From Streptococcus suis (GTDB lineage: Bacteria > Bacillota > Bacilli > Lactobacillales > Streptococcaceae), in NCBI RefSeq assembly GCF_002960625.1, contig NZ_POJH01000048.1:1-64000 (forward strand): 64,000 nt of DNA. The letters run 5' to 3'. Shown here in pieces: positions 36,899-46,507 of this stretch. The notes under the pieces are model-generated. The model made no database searches, was not told where the DNA came from, and worked only from the letters and a program-made list of their open reading frames with translations. Every line of letters begins with the position of its first letter. The stretch's first letter is position 1. A program made the translations under genes and the position numbers.

Positions 36899-37708
36899 AT
36901 GAAATTGCTTGCCAAATATCTTACCTATTTGAGCCTATCTGCTATCCTGTTGGTTAGCCTACTAGCCTGTTCTAGCCAGACCTCATCAGTAGATAGGAGT
37001 TCAACAAGTTCGAGCAGTTCTACAAAAACAAGCTCCTCAAGCAACACTTCAACGAGCAAGCAGGTAGAAACGACTGGCTCATCATCCACGGTTTCAAGTA
37101 CAAGTAGTAGCCCTAGCTCAAGCCTGGCTGACGAGAGTTCCAGTCAAACCCAGACCAGTCAGTCAGAGGAGAACAGTCAGGTTCTTGTTCCTAGCCAACC
37201 AGCGTTACATCCCAATTACCAAGCTATCTTGAATACCTACAGCAAGTGGATAAACCTATTGAGAAGTGGCGGAACCTTTGATGATCCAACAGTGGAAGAA
37301 GGCTATTTAAAGAATATAGATCCCCAGGTTTCATTCTACTATGCCCTCTATGATATTGATGGGAATGGTCAGGCAGAACTCTTACTGGCGACAGGTGGGG
37401 AGCACATGTTTGTCTTTTCCATTTGGGGAAATGAAGCCTATCCAACCCGCTTGGTTTCCAAAGAAAATGTACGGGTATATGTAGATATTTTCGAGAATGG
37501 CTTAATCAGTAGTTTCTTCTTGGACGGCTATCGACCAGAAAGTGAGGGAACGATTTTCAGAATGGCTACTGACGGCAGTCAGGCCTATACAGTTGGAACA
37601 TTTATTCTCAATAGCCAAACAGGACAGGTGACTTCCCAAGGACCAGAAGTCCTGCCAGATAGAAGCACGGCTATTCAAGATGGATTAAACTGGTACTTAT
37701 TGCAATAA
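36899..37708 (+). CDS. Serine/threonine-rich lipoprotein
   Basis: A 269-residue lipoprotein: the signal peptide ends in LLAC with Cys24. A long low-complexity linker rich in Ser and Thr follows (about residues 25-95), typical of proteins spanning the thick Gram-positive wall. The folded C-terminal part (about 100-269) includes YYALYDIDGNGQAELLLATGG, an EF-hand-like/FG-GAP calcium-type loop. No family is named with confidence. The ATG at 36899 follows GGAGG. A terminator lies just after it. Confidence 0.82.
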   Translation: MKLLAKYLTYLSLSAILLVSLLACSSQTSSVDRSSTSSSSSTKTSSSSNTSTSKQVETTGSSSTVSSTSSSPSSSLADESSSQTQTSQSEENSQVLVPSQPALHPNYQAILNTYSKWINLLRSGGTFDDPTVEEGYLKNIDPQVSFYYALYDIDGNGQAELLLATGGEHMFVFSIWGNEAYPTRLVSKENVRVYVDIFENGLISSFFLDGYRPESEGTIFRMATDGSQAYTVGTFILNSQTGQVTSQGPEVLPDRSTAIQDGLNWYLLQ

Positions 37709-37715
37709 TCATATC

Positions 37716-37745
37716 AGGCACCCAGAATGTTCTGGGGCCTTTTCT
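37716..37745 (+). terminator. Terminator after the Ser/Thr-rich lipoprotein
   Basis: AGGCACCCAGAA pairs with TTCTGGGGCCT around TG, followed by TTTTC. Confidence 0.7.
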
Positions 37746-37796
37746 TAACGTTTTCTTAAACCATTTTTAAAATAGCCATAATTGGAGATTTTTTAC

Positions 37797-37826
37797 TTGC
37801 CTTTCCAAGTTTTAGCATGCTATAAT
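37797..37826 (+). promoter_or_regulatory. Promoter of the flavin electron-transfer operon
   Basis: TTGCCT (37797-37802), 18 bases, TATAAT (37821-37826, with TGC before it). It lies 63 bases before the FMN-binding gene's ATG at 37890. Confidence 0.65.
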
Positions 37827-37889
37827 TGGAAATCACTATTTGAAAATAAATTGAAAACGTATGTTTTTAAAATTAGAAATGAGGAAATC

Positions 37890-38389
37890 ATGAAGAAAAA
37901 CTAACAGCAGCCTTGATTGCCCTACTTGCCTTGGCGGCAGTAGCCTATAATAGCTTCTTGCTCTTTTTCCAGACGGATACGGTGACGAGCAATAATCAAA
38001 CAGCTACAAGTTCTAGCCAGACAAGTTCCACCAGTTTAGCCAGTGCCAGTAGTGAAAATAGCACAGGCGGTGAAGCTAGTAGCGCTACAAGCTCTAGTCA
38101 ATCAGCAGGCTTGACAGACGGTACCTATACAGGTGCAGTAACATCGACCAATCGAGGAGACTACCAGGTTCAGTTAACCGTTTCAGGTGGAAGTATCAGC
38201 GATATTACCATCTTGCAATATCCAAATGATAACCCACAATCTCAAGAAATCAATGACGGTGCCCTACCAACCTATGTTGCAGAAGCTATCTCGAATCAAT
38301 CAGCCCAAGTCAACCAAATTTCAGGTGCAACAGAAGCCTACAAAGGCTTTACAGGTTCCTTGCAAGATGCCCTTAACCAAGCCTCATGA
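37890..38389 (+). pseudogene. FMN-binding domain lipoprotein-like gene, frameshifted in an A tract
   Basis: The ATG at 37890, after GAGGAAATC, reads MKKN and stops. With one more A in the run AAAAA (37896-37900) it would read MKKKLTAALIALLALAAVAYN, a normal membrane anchor, and join the long frame ending at 38389. That frame has a Ser/Thr linker then an FMN_bind domain, with SGATEAYKGF near its end. SGAT holds the threonine normally flavinylated by ApbE. The loss of one base in a homopolymer may be a fixed mutation, a phase-variable state or a sequencing slip. The next gene encodes ApbE. Confidence 0.75.
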
Positions 38390-39141
38390 TAAACATCATC
38401 AACCGAACAGTTGAAGCCATGACCCTGCCCTTTACCATTAGTCTGGCAACGACACAAACCCGTCAACTGGAAGATGAGTTGGAAAGACTGAGTTCGACAA
38501 TACTGAGCGAGCTAGAGCGTTTGGAGGAAAAATTTTCAGCCTTTCGCTCGACATCAATGGTCTGTCGCTTTCAAAATGGGGATAACAGCGTCTTACTAGA
38601 CAATGAATTCCAAGAAGTTTTTGCCTTGGCAGAGATGGCCTATCAAGAAACGGATGGCGCATTTGATCCCTACTACAAGGGGGGCTATGATCCGACAGGT
38701 CTGGTCAAGGGTTGGGTGATTGAAGAGATTTTTAAAACAACATTGCTTCCCTATCTTCAACACCCAGATGTTGAAGCAGTCTGCCTAAATGGTGGTGGAG
38801 ATATGCAGTTTGCGACCAAGGAAGCAAGTGCTTTTGTCTGGAAAATTGGTATTGAAAATCCTGAAAACCTACAGGAAATGCTAGCCGTCTTTACAGCCAA
38901 GAATGGAGCCATCGCCACATCTGGTTATAGCAAACGAGGGCAACATATTCAATCCAAGAATGACCTCCAACAGATAACTATTATGGACACTAGTTTAACG
39001 AGAGCTGATGTCTGGGCTACAGCTGGATTAAGTATGCCAGAAAACAAATTGGTCCAAGCCATCGCTCACCACCAACTCAGTGGTTTGTATATCAAGCCGC
39101 AACAGCTACAATTTTTTCAAAAAGGAGAATTTATTTCGTGA
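38386..39141 (+). CDS. apbE: FAD:protein FMN transferase
   Basis: A 251-residue ApbE that attaches FMN covalently to threonine in target proteins. Family marks are DGAFDPYYKGGYDPTGLVKGW near residue 87 (split here as DGAFDPYY and DPTGLVKGW), NGGGDMQF near residue 130, and IATSGYSKR near 185. It is shorter than many ApbE proteins but has all core segments, and appears intact. It overlaps the broken FMN-binding gene by four bases and the broken membrane reductase gene by four bases, so the three form one operon. Confidence 0.88.
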   Translation: MINIINRTVEAMTLPFTISLATTQTRQLEDELERLSSTILSELERLEEKFSAFRSTSMVCRFQNGDNSVLLDNEFQEVFALAEMAYQETDGAFDPYYKGGYDPTGLVKGWVIEEIFKTTLLPYLQHPDVEAVCLNGGGDMQFATKEASAFVWKIGIENPENLQEMLAVFTAKNGAIATSGYSKRGQHIQSKNDLQQITIMDTSLTRADVWATAGLSMPENKLVQAIAHHQLSGLYIKPQQLQFFQKGEFIS

Positions 39142-40414
39142 TTAAGAAAAATAACTATGCTTTAGGATTGGCCTGGATGGTTGCCCTATTCATCCTACCA
39201 TTTCCATTTATCTATACCTTCGTGACGGGAATGCCTGCGGGCTACGGTCAAATGAAGGTCAGCATCGCCTTGGGTATCGTGGCTTATGTCTGGATGCTCT
39301 TAGCGATTTACATTGTAAGTGGCTAGATCGGTTGATTGGCCTGCCAGCAGCCTATATGATTCACGGTATTCTCAGTCTGGTGGCCATATACTTCTCCTTC
39401 ATGCATAAGAACCTGTTACCATCTTACGGCTTGATTGAGCAGACTGGTAATATCGCCTTTCTCATCTTCCTGTCCTTAGCCATTTATTCAATGGTCTTCA
39501 TGGCAGGATGGTTAACATCTAGAATTCGTTTCCTTGCTAACCTAAAACGCAAACTGGAAACTACCTTCAAACACGAAGTGTCAGTATGGCTCCATCGCTT
39601 GAACTTGTTGGCAACCTTCTTGATTTTTGTCCATGTTCAGTTGATTGATTATATCCGTACAAATACCAGCTTTATGGCGGTCTTCTACTTAGCTTCTGGC
39701 TTTGTATTCCTGTCATATCTCTGGGCTAAATTCAAGCCAAATGCAAAAGGCTACACGGCTAAATTAGTCGAAAATCGTGAAATTGCTGACAATATTTATG
39801 AATTGCATATTCAATTACCTAAAGGTAAATCGGCTAAGTTAAGAGCGGGAGATTTTGTCTTCATTTCCTTCCCAGGTGTCAAGGGCTTGGCGGAGCCTCA
39901 TCCCTTCTCCCTTGTCAATGCTCCTGACCGAAATGACCAGATTACCTTGGCCATTCGTGGAGATGGTGATTTTACCCGCACCCTACAAACAGTGTCAGCT
40001 CCAGCCCGTGTCCGAGTGGATGGTGGCTATGGAATGTTCCAAACGGTCGTAGAAGACCAGCAACCAAAGAACATTATCATGATTTCAGGTGGTATCGGTA
40101 TTACGCCCTTGCTGTCGCTCATTGATTAATTCCCAGAAATTGATACCACGGTCTTTCACGGTGCCACAACTGAGGCAGCCTTGATTTACGAAGAAAAATT
40201 CACATCTTGGGAAGCAGAAAGGGATAATTTTAGAGCTATCCGCAAAATCGGTGCCTTTGAAGAAGCAGAAGTCTTGTCTGCACTGCCACATGACTTTGAT
40301 GCATTGACAGTCTTGGTGTCAGGACCTCCGGCAATGGCCCGGCACTGGATCAAGACCTTGGCCAAAAACGGAGTGCCAAAGACACATATTTTCTATGAAG
40401 AATTTGGATGGTAA
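39138..40414 (+). pseudogene. Ferric-reductase-like membrane flavoprotein, frameshifted and with a stop
   Basis: The first part (39138-39326, GTG start overlapping apbE) gives two membrane helices. Near 39317 the frame shifts by one base, and it continues as KWLDRLIGLPAAYMIHG with more helices and a histidine-rich core (LHRLNLLATFLIFVHVQ). This leads into a ferredoxin-reductase-type FAD domain (PHPFSLVNAPDRNDQ) and an NAD domain (MISGGIGITPLLSLID). Then TAA (40127-40129) replaces an expected glutamine codon, after which the frame continues to 40414 with VSGPPAMARHWIK and FYEEFGW. Two independent lesions make this inactive. It matches the flavocytochrome-like partner expected of an FMN-binding/ApbE electron-transfer system. 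Confidence 0.85.
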
Positions 40415-40495
40415 TGCTTCTAGCTGACCGATGCTAAACCTCTTCCATCTACCCTGTTAAAGTTGGTTTCTATTGAAACTGACTTTTTTTATGGA

Positions 40496-40650
40496 CAAAA
40501 AAAGCCCAGCGTTTGACGTTGGACCCTGTGGTGACTGAAGAAGAGGAATGTTAGAATTGGAATAAGCTACTACACATGGCGTAAAAAATAGAAAGGAAGA
40601 AACCTATTTCAATTCTAAAGATGTAAGAATATACACTTATCATTCCTCAG
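40496..40650 (-). ncRNA. Candidate structured non-coding RNA
   Basis: On the minus strand a promoter (TTGGAA, 18 bases, TATACT with extended TGT; plus positions 40656-40685) precedes about 155 bases with nested stems. GAGGAATG pairs with CATTCCTC (40641-40648 and 40543-40550), and AGAATTGAAATA pairs with TATTCCAATTCT (40605-40616 and 40553-40564). It ends in a terminator: GGTCCAACG and CGCTGGGC stem, then TTTTTTT (40497-40503). There is no ORF of note. An extended, bulged hairpin with an end terminator recalls 6S RNA, but I cannot confirm the family. Confidence 0.55.
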
Positions 40651-40887
40651 TTGATAGTATAACATAAAACTATATAGAATTCCAATATTTTTACCTTTTT
40701 TTTTTTTTAATTATCGACACAAATTGAAAAAAGGTCGATTTTATGCATTTTTTGAATAACAGAAAAGAAGCTGATTTCAGTCAACTTCTTCACTAGTATT
40801 CATAAAATATTTTTTATAGAAAAAGAATAGTCAACTCTTTTAACTATAGATGAATATTATACGAAAATAGATTATGTTATCGTTAGA

Positions 40888-41736
40888 TTATTCATAAACG
40901 TAGTTCATTTTTTTAGCATGATCATCCAAAATGCCTTCATGGAAGTAAGACTGTGCTAGGTAGTGGTAGGGCAAAACATACAGACCGGCTAGACCAAAGG
41001 TGATGATGCTCAGCACATACCAACCGACAAAGGACAAATCCAAGGTGAAGCGTTTGAACTTATAGCCTTTCATCAATTTTCGGCTGCTCTTGATAATCGA
41101 ATAGGCACCGGTGTATTCCTCACGCTCTAATTGCTCAAATAAGATAAATTCTACCTGAGAGTAGGCATAGATTTGTGGAATATAAATAGCAAATCCAATG
41201 ATGGTGAGGAAAAGACCGACAATCAGGAAACTCCCTAGTAGGGCTAGAATATCCTGAGGAATAAGGTTTGGGTCGGTTAGACCTGTTGAAACGACTATGC
41301 TGGCTGAAACAATGGTAGCTCCAATCACTAGACCAATCCCAAAATAGAAGAGAAACCCCCAAAGAAAGATAAGGAAACTCTTTAAGATATAGGTCCTAAT
41401 GATCTTTCCAAAATCCTTGTGGTAAAAGATACTGACGCAGTCCTTATATGACACTGCTTGCTTGGCATTTTTTGTGACTTGAAACAAGGTCCAAAGGACA
41501 GATAGTTGAAGTAAGCCGAGTAATAATCCATAGAATAAAGGAAACAAGGAGGTAGAAATAAGGTAACCTGGACTAAGGATTTCCTCAGGTGTCAGGCCTG
41601 CAAGACTATTGCGAGAAGCAGAAAATAATTGAACGATAACAGATATGGCGACGGGAATTGCTGCTACTTGATAAATGCCTGTTGTATCATTTAAAGTATG
41701 CCTCGCCTTTTCCCGAATCTCAGAAATTGTAAACAT
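40888..41736 (-). CDS. DUF975 integral membrane protein
   Basis: A 282-residue membrane protein with about five to six hydrophobic segments. It begins MFTISEIREKARHTLNDTTG, which is the typical DUF975 N-terminus, and carries YAYSQVEFILFEQLE and SRKLMKGYKFKRFTLDLSF in the C-terminal half. AAGGAGG lies before the ATG. Function is unknown for the family. It is alone, divergent from tgt. Confidence 0.88.
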   Translation of the reverse strand: MFTISEIREKARHTLNDTTGIYQVAAIPVAISVIVQLFSASRNSLAGLTPEEILSPGYLISTSLFPLFYGLLLGLLQLSVLWTLFQVTKNAKQAVSYKDCVSIFYHKDFGKIIRTYILKSFLIFLWGFLFYFGIGLVIGATIVSASIVVSTGLTDPNLIPQDILALLGSFLIVGLFLTIIGFAIYIPQIYAYSQVEFILFEQLEREEYTGAYSIIKSSRKLMKGYKFKRFTLDLSFVGWYVLSIITFGLAGLYVLPYHYLAQSYFHEGILDDHAKKMNYVYE

Positions 41737-41891
41737 CTACATAACCTCCTTACTCAACATTGTAACATAATTCTAGATGACAAGAAAGTATTTTTTTGAT
41801 AGACTGGAAAGTGCTGTGGAAATAAGCTATTTTTTCGTAAAATTGATTGTTTCTACATACAAGATTAAATTCCTAGGACTGTTTTTCCTAG

Positions 41892-43046
<1,155 letters not shown>

Positions 43047-43054
43047 ATAAAAAT

Positions 43055-43090
43055 GACCTCCTACAAAATATTAGGAGGTTCTTTTTTTAT
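43055..43090. terminator. Bidirectional terminator between tgt and pepQ
   Basis: GACCTCCTA (43055-43063) pairs with TAGGAGGTT (43072-43080), followed by a T run. Confidence 0.85.
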
Positions 43091-44172
43091 ACATCAAAAT
43101 ACAAGAGTTCTTTCGGCGTCTTGGTAAAGACTTCAAAGCCGTTTTTAGTCACATAGCCACAGTCTTCAATGCGTACACCGACTTTTCCAGGAATATAGAT
43201 ACCAGGCTCAACAGAGAAGCACATGCCTTCTTCGATAACCAAGTCATTTCCTTCCATAATAGATGGGAACTCGTGGACACTCATGCCCAAACCATGTCCA
43301 AGACGGTGGTTGAAGTAGTCACCATAACCAGCCTTTTCAATGACAGAGCGAGCAGCGTAGTCAATCTCACCTGCCGTCACACCAGGCTTGATCATATTGA
43401 TCGCAGCCATGTGGGCTTCAAGAGTTAGGTTATAAATATCCTTTTTAAATTGGTCAGGTTGACCGACAGCTACTGTCCGTGTCATATCAGAGGTATAGCC
43501 CAGGGTTTCGACACCTAGGTCGAACAATAGCAGAGCGTTATTTTCGATTTTATTTGTCGATGGAATACCGTGTGGGTTTGCAGCATTGTTACCTGTCAAG
43601 ACCATGGTATCAAAACTCATCTTGGAAATGCCCTGTTTTTTCATCTCAAATTCAATCTGAGCAATGATGTCTGTTTCCGTCACATCGAGGGAGATAGTGT
43701 CAAAACCAACCTGCATAGCCTTGTCCGCAAACTCACCAGCCACCAACATTTTTTCAATCTCATCACGGGACTTGATCAATTTCATGGTATTGATAAGCGG
43801 AGTAATGTCCGTAAAGGCTTGATTGAAAATGGACTGCAAACCGTGGTAACGGGTAAGGTTCAAATTGTCAAACTCAGCACCGATGGCAGAGAATGTTTTC
43901 TGCGGTAGCTTGCTCTTGATAACCTTCCAAGGATTTTCAGAATCCATATAGCCAGCCACAGGGAAGTCAACGGTCGCTACTGCACGCTCCACATCCAAGG
44001 CTGGAAGGAAGAGGAGGGGGTCGTGGTCGGGCATGACAAAGAGCATCATGTGGCGTTCGTGTGGATCACTGTGGTAGCCAGTCAGGTAGTAAATACTGAC
44101 TGGATCTGAGAAGATAGCCAGGTCCAATTTGTTGGTTTCAAGGTAGGATGTTACATGATTGAGTTTTGACAT
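43087..44172 (-). CDS. pepQ: Xaa-Pro dipeptidase
   Basis: A 361-residue M24 peptidase that cleaves dipeptides ending in proline. Metal ligands are visible in LFDLGVETLGYTSDMTRTV (two aspartates), HRLGHGLGMSVHEFP (histidine), CFSVEPGIYIPG (glutamate) and GVRIEDCGYV (glutamate). Full length, cytoplasmic. It is divergent from ccpA, the usual pepQ-ccpA arrangement in streptococci and lactococci. GAAAGGTG precedes the ATG. Confidence 0.93.
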   Translation of the reverse strand: MSKLNHVTSYLETNKLDLAIFSDPVSIYYLTGYHSDPHERHMMLFVMPDHDPLLFLPALDVERAVATVDFPVAGYMDSENPWKVIKSKLPQKTFSAIGAEFDNLNLTRYHGLQSIFNQAFTDITPLINTMKLIKSRDEIEKMLVAGEFADKAMQVGFDTISLDVTETDIIAQIEFEMKKQGISKMSFDTMVLTGNNAANPHGIPSTNKIENNALLLFDLGVETLGYTSDMTRTVAVGQPDQFKKDIYNLTLEAHMAAINMIKPGVTAGEIDYAARSVIEKAGYGDYFNHRLGHGLGMSVHEFPSIMEGNDLVIEEGMCFSVEPGIYIPGKVGVRIEDCGYVTKNGFEVFTKTPKELLYFDV

Positions 44173-44287
44173 GTGGGCACCTTTCTATTTTTGGGAAATT
44201 GTGTTGAAATTTTCGTTTATTATATAGACTATTGTTTCAAAAAATGAAAAAAATTGCAAGTATTATCAAAAAAATCCCCTTTTTCTC

Positions 44288-44342
44288 TTGAAAGTGGTTT
44301 CAAAAAGTGATACACTAGAATTGGGTGAAAGCGTAATTTTCA
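44288..44342 (+). promoter_or_regulatory. ccpA promoter with cre-like sequences
   Basis: TTGAAA (44288-44293), 17 bases, TACACT (44311-44316). TGAAAGTGGTTTCA (44289-44302) is a cre-like palindrome with TG in place of the central CG. A second, looser site, TGAAAGCGTAATTTTCA, lies at 44326-44342. CcpA control of its own gene or of pepQ is plausible. Confidence 0.55.
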
Positions 44343-44377
44343 TAAAATAGAAAAGAAAAAGAAAGGAAGTAACGTCG

Positions 44378-45382
44378 ATGATGAATACTGATGATACGGT
44401 AACGATTTATGACGTGGCCCGTGAAGCAGGCGTATCCATGGCAACAGTGTCGCGTGTTGTGAATGGGAATAAAAATGTCAAGGAAAATACTCGTAAGAAA
44501 GTATTGGAAGTGATTGACCGCTTGGACTATCGTCCAAATGCGGTAGCTAGGGGATTAGCAAGTAAGAAAACGACAACAGTGGGGGTTGTCATTCCAAATA
44601 TTGCTAATGCTTATTTTGCGACCTTGGCTAAAGGGATTGATGATATTGCGGATATGTATAAGTACAATATTGTCCTTGCCAATAGCGATGAAAATGATGA
44701 GAAGGAGATTAATGTAGTCAATACCCTCTTCTCTAAACAGGTGGATGGTATCATTTTCATGGGCTATCATTTGACAGACAAGATTCGTGCTGAGTTTTCA
44801 CGTTCTCGGACACCGATCGTTTTAGCAGGTACAGTGGATTTAGAACACCAATTGCCAAGTGTCAACATTGACTACGCAGCGGCGAGTGCGGATGCTGTCC
44901 ATCTTCTTGCTAAAAACAACAAGAAAATAGCCTTTGTATCAGGTCCGCTTGTGGACGATATCAATGGCAAGGTCCGCCTTGCAGGCTACAAGCAAGGATT
45001 GAAGGACAATGGTATTGACTTCAACGAGGGTCTTGTTTTCGAGTCTAAGTACAAGTATGAAGAAGGCTATGCCCTGGCAGAACGTATTCTAAATGCAGGA
45101 GCAACAGCAGCCTATGTTGCTGAAGATGAGATTGCAGCAGGTTTGTTAAATGGTATTAGCGATAAGGGAATTAAGGTACCGGAGGAATTTGAAATTGTGA
45201 CTAGTGATGATTCTTTGGTTACAAAATTCACCAGTCCAAATCTAACCTCTATCAACCAGCCACTCTATGATATTGGTGCCATTGCTATGCGGATGTTGAC
45301 CAAAATCATGCACAAGGAAGACTTGGATAACCGCGAAGTTATTCTTAACCACGGTATTAAAATCCGTAAGTCTACCAAGTAA
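44378..45382 (+). CDS. ccpA: Catabolite control protein A
   Basis: A 334-residue LacI-family regulator that binds cre sites with HPr-Ser-P. The helix-turn-helix occupies about residues 7-30 (VTIYDVAREAGVSMATVSR), the hinge includes NAVARGLASKK near 53, and the effector-binding core follows. It has normal length. Candidate targets in this window are the cre site upstream of arcA and its own promoter. AAAGGAAG precedes the ATG. A second ATG is adjacent and start choice is not critical. Confidence 0.96.
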   Translation: MMNTDDTVTIYDVAREAGVSMATVSRVVNGNKNVKENTRKKVLEVIDRLDYRPNAVARGLASKKTTTVGVVIPNIANAYFATLAKGIDDIADMYKYNIVLANSDENDEKEINVVNTLFSKQVDGIIFMGYHLTDKIRAEFSRSRTPIVLAGTVDLEHQLPSVNIDYAAASADAVHLLAKNNKKIAFVSGPLVDDINGKVRLAGYKQGLKDNGIDFNEGLVFESKYKYEEGYALAERILNAGATAAYVAEDEIAAGLLNGISDKGIKVPEEFEIVTSDDSLVTKFTSPNLTSINQPLYDIGAIAMRMLTKIMHKEDLDNREVILNHGIKIRKSTK

Positions 45383-45393
45383 TAGCTACAAAG

Positions 45394-45453
45394 AAAGACC
45401 ATTATGCTTGATGTTGAGGCCAAGTCCAAGGCATCTAAGCTGATGGTCTTTTT
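45394..45453 (+). terminator. Terminator after ccpA
   Basis: AAAGACCATTATGCTT pairs with AAGCTGATGGTCTTT across a 27-base loop, followed by TTTT. Confidence 0.7.
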
Positions 45454-45508
45454 ATAAATCCTTGGTTTTGGATAGGAAAAATGGTCAAAAAGGGATATAA
45501 TATAGAGT

Positions 45509-46507
45509 ATGAAGGTTTTATTGTATCTTGAAGGAAAAACAGTTTTAGAAAAATCGGGTATCGGTCGGGCCCTTCATCATCAGATGGAGGCCTTGGATAT
45601 GGCTGGTATTCCCTATACGACCGATTTATTGGGGGACTATGATGTGGTTCATATCAATACTTACGGTCCTCGCTCCTGGTTCTTGCTTCATGCAGCCAAG
45701 CGTCATGGGAAAAAGGTGATTTTACATGGGCATTCGACCAAGGAAGATTTCCAAAATTCCTTTATTGGATCCAATTTATTGGCTCCCTTGGTTGGGAAAT
45801 ACTTGGCTAGCATGTACCAGAAGGCTGACTTTATTATTACTCCCTCCACCTATTCAAAAAAGCTCATCCAGTCTTATGGAGTGACTACTCCGATTGTTGC
45901 AGTATCAAATGGAATTGATTTGGATAAGTATAAGAAAGATCCCCATAAGGAAGCTGTGTTTAGGGAGCATTTTGGCATTGAGGAAGGGCAACCTGTTGTT
46001 GTTTGCGCAGGTCTTTACTTCCGCCGTAAAGGAATTGAGGACTTTGTCAAGGTCGCAGAGAAGATGCCCCATGTCCGCTTTATTTGGCTGGGTTCTATCA
46101 ATAAATGGATGATTCCGTCCTATATTCGCAAGATTGTAGAAGGTGACCATCCAGCTAATGTTGAGTTTCCTGGTTATTTTAAGGGGGCAGTTTTTCAGGG
46201 TGCAATGAGCGGAGCGGATGCCTTTTTCTTTCCTTCTCACGAAGAAACGGAAGGGATTGTAGTTTTGGAAGCACTTGCCAGCCGCCAGCATGTCGTACTG
46301 CGAGATATTCCTGTCTATGAAGGCTGGATTGATGAAACCAGTGCAGAGTTGGGGCAAACGGTGGATGATTTCGTTGCCTCTATTCAAAAGATTTTAGATA
46401 AGCAAGTAGATAAGCGAGAAGCGGGCTATCAAGTCGCCGTTAGTCGATCAATTGATCAAGTTGGTCATCAATTGGTAGAGGCCTATCGTCAAGTATTGGA
46501 GATGTAG
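45509..46507 (+). CDS. lafB: Glycolipid glycosyltransferase, LafB/CpoA type
   Basis: A 332-residue family-4, GT-B glycosyltransferase close to pneumococcal CpoA/LafB, which adds a second sugar to glucosyl-diacylglycerol at the inner membrane face. The start MKVLLYLEGKTVLEKSGIGR, then DVVHINTYGPRSW, is typical. The C-terminal donor-binding part has PSHEETEGIVVLEALASRQ with the ExxGIV-type signature. The -10 box TATAAT (45496-45501) ends seven bases before the ATG with no Shine-Dalgarno, suggesting a leaderless mRNA. lafA follows directly. Confidence 0.88.
   Translation: MKVLLYLEGKTVLEKSGIGRALHHQMEALDMAGIPYTTDLLGDYDVVHINTYGPRSWFLLHAAKRHGKKVILHGHSTKEDFQNSFIGSNLLAPLVGKYLASMYQKADFIITPSTYSKKLIQSYGVTTPIVAVSNGIDLDKYKKDPHKEAVFREHFGIEEGQPVVVCAGLYFRRKGIEDFVKVAEKMPHVRFIWLGSINKWMIPSYIRKIVEGDHPANVEFPGYFKGAVFQGAMSGADAFFFPSHEETEGIVVLEALASRQHVVLRDIPVYEGWIDETSAELGQTVDDFVASIQKILDKQVDKREAGYQVAVSRSIDQVGHQLVEAYRQVLEM

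Noticed and set aside
36950..37150. Short tandem DNA repeats coding for serines in the lipoprotein
   Set aside because: The low complexity is at protein level (Ser/Thr linker); codons vary and no regular DNA repeat unit was found.
40415..40700. CRISPR array or tracrRNA in the gap before the DUF975 gene
   Set aside because: There is no repeated unit with spacers and no cas gene; the only repeats are the complementary stems of one hairpin.
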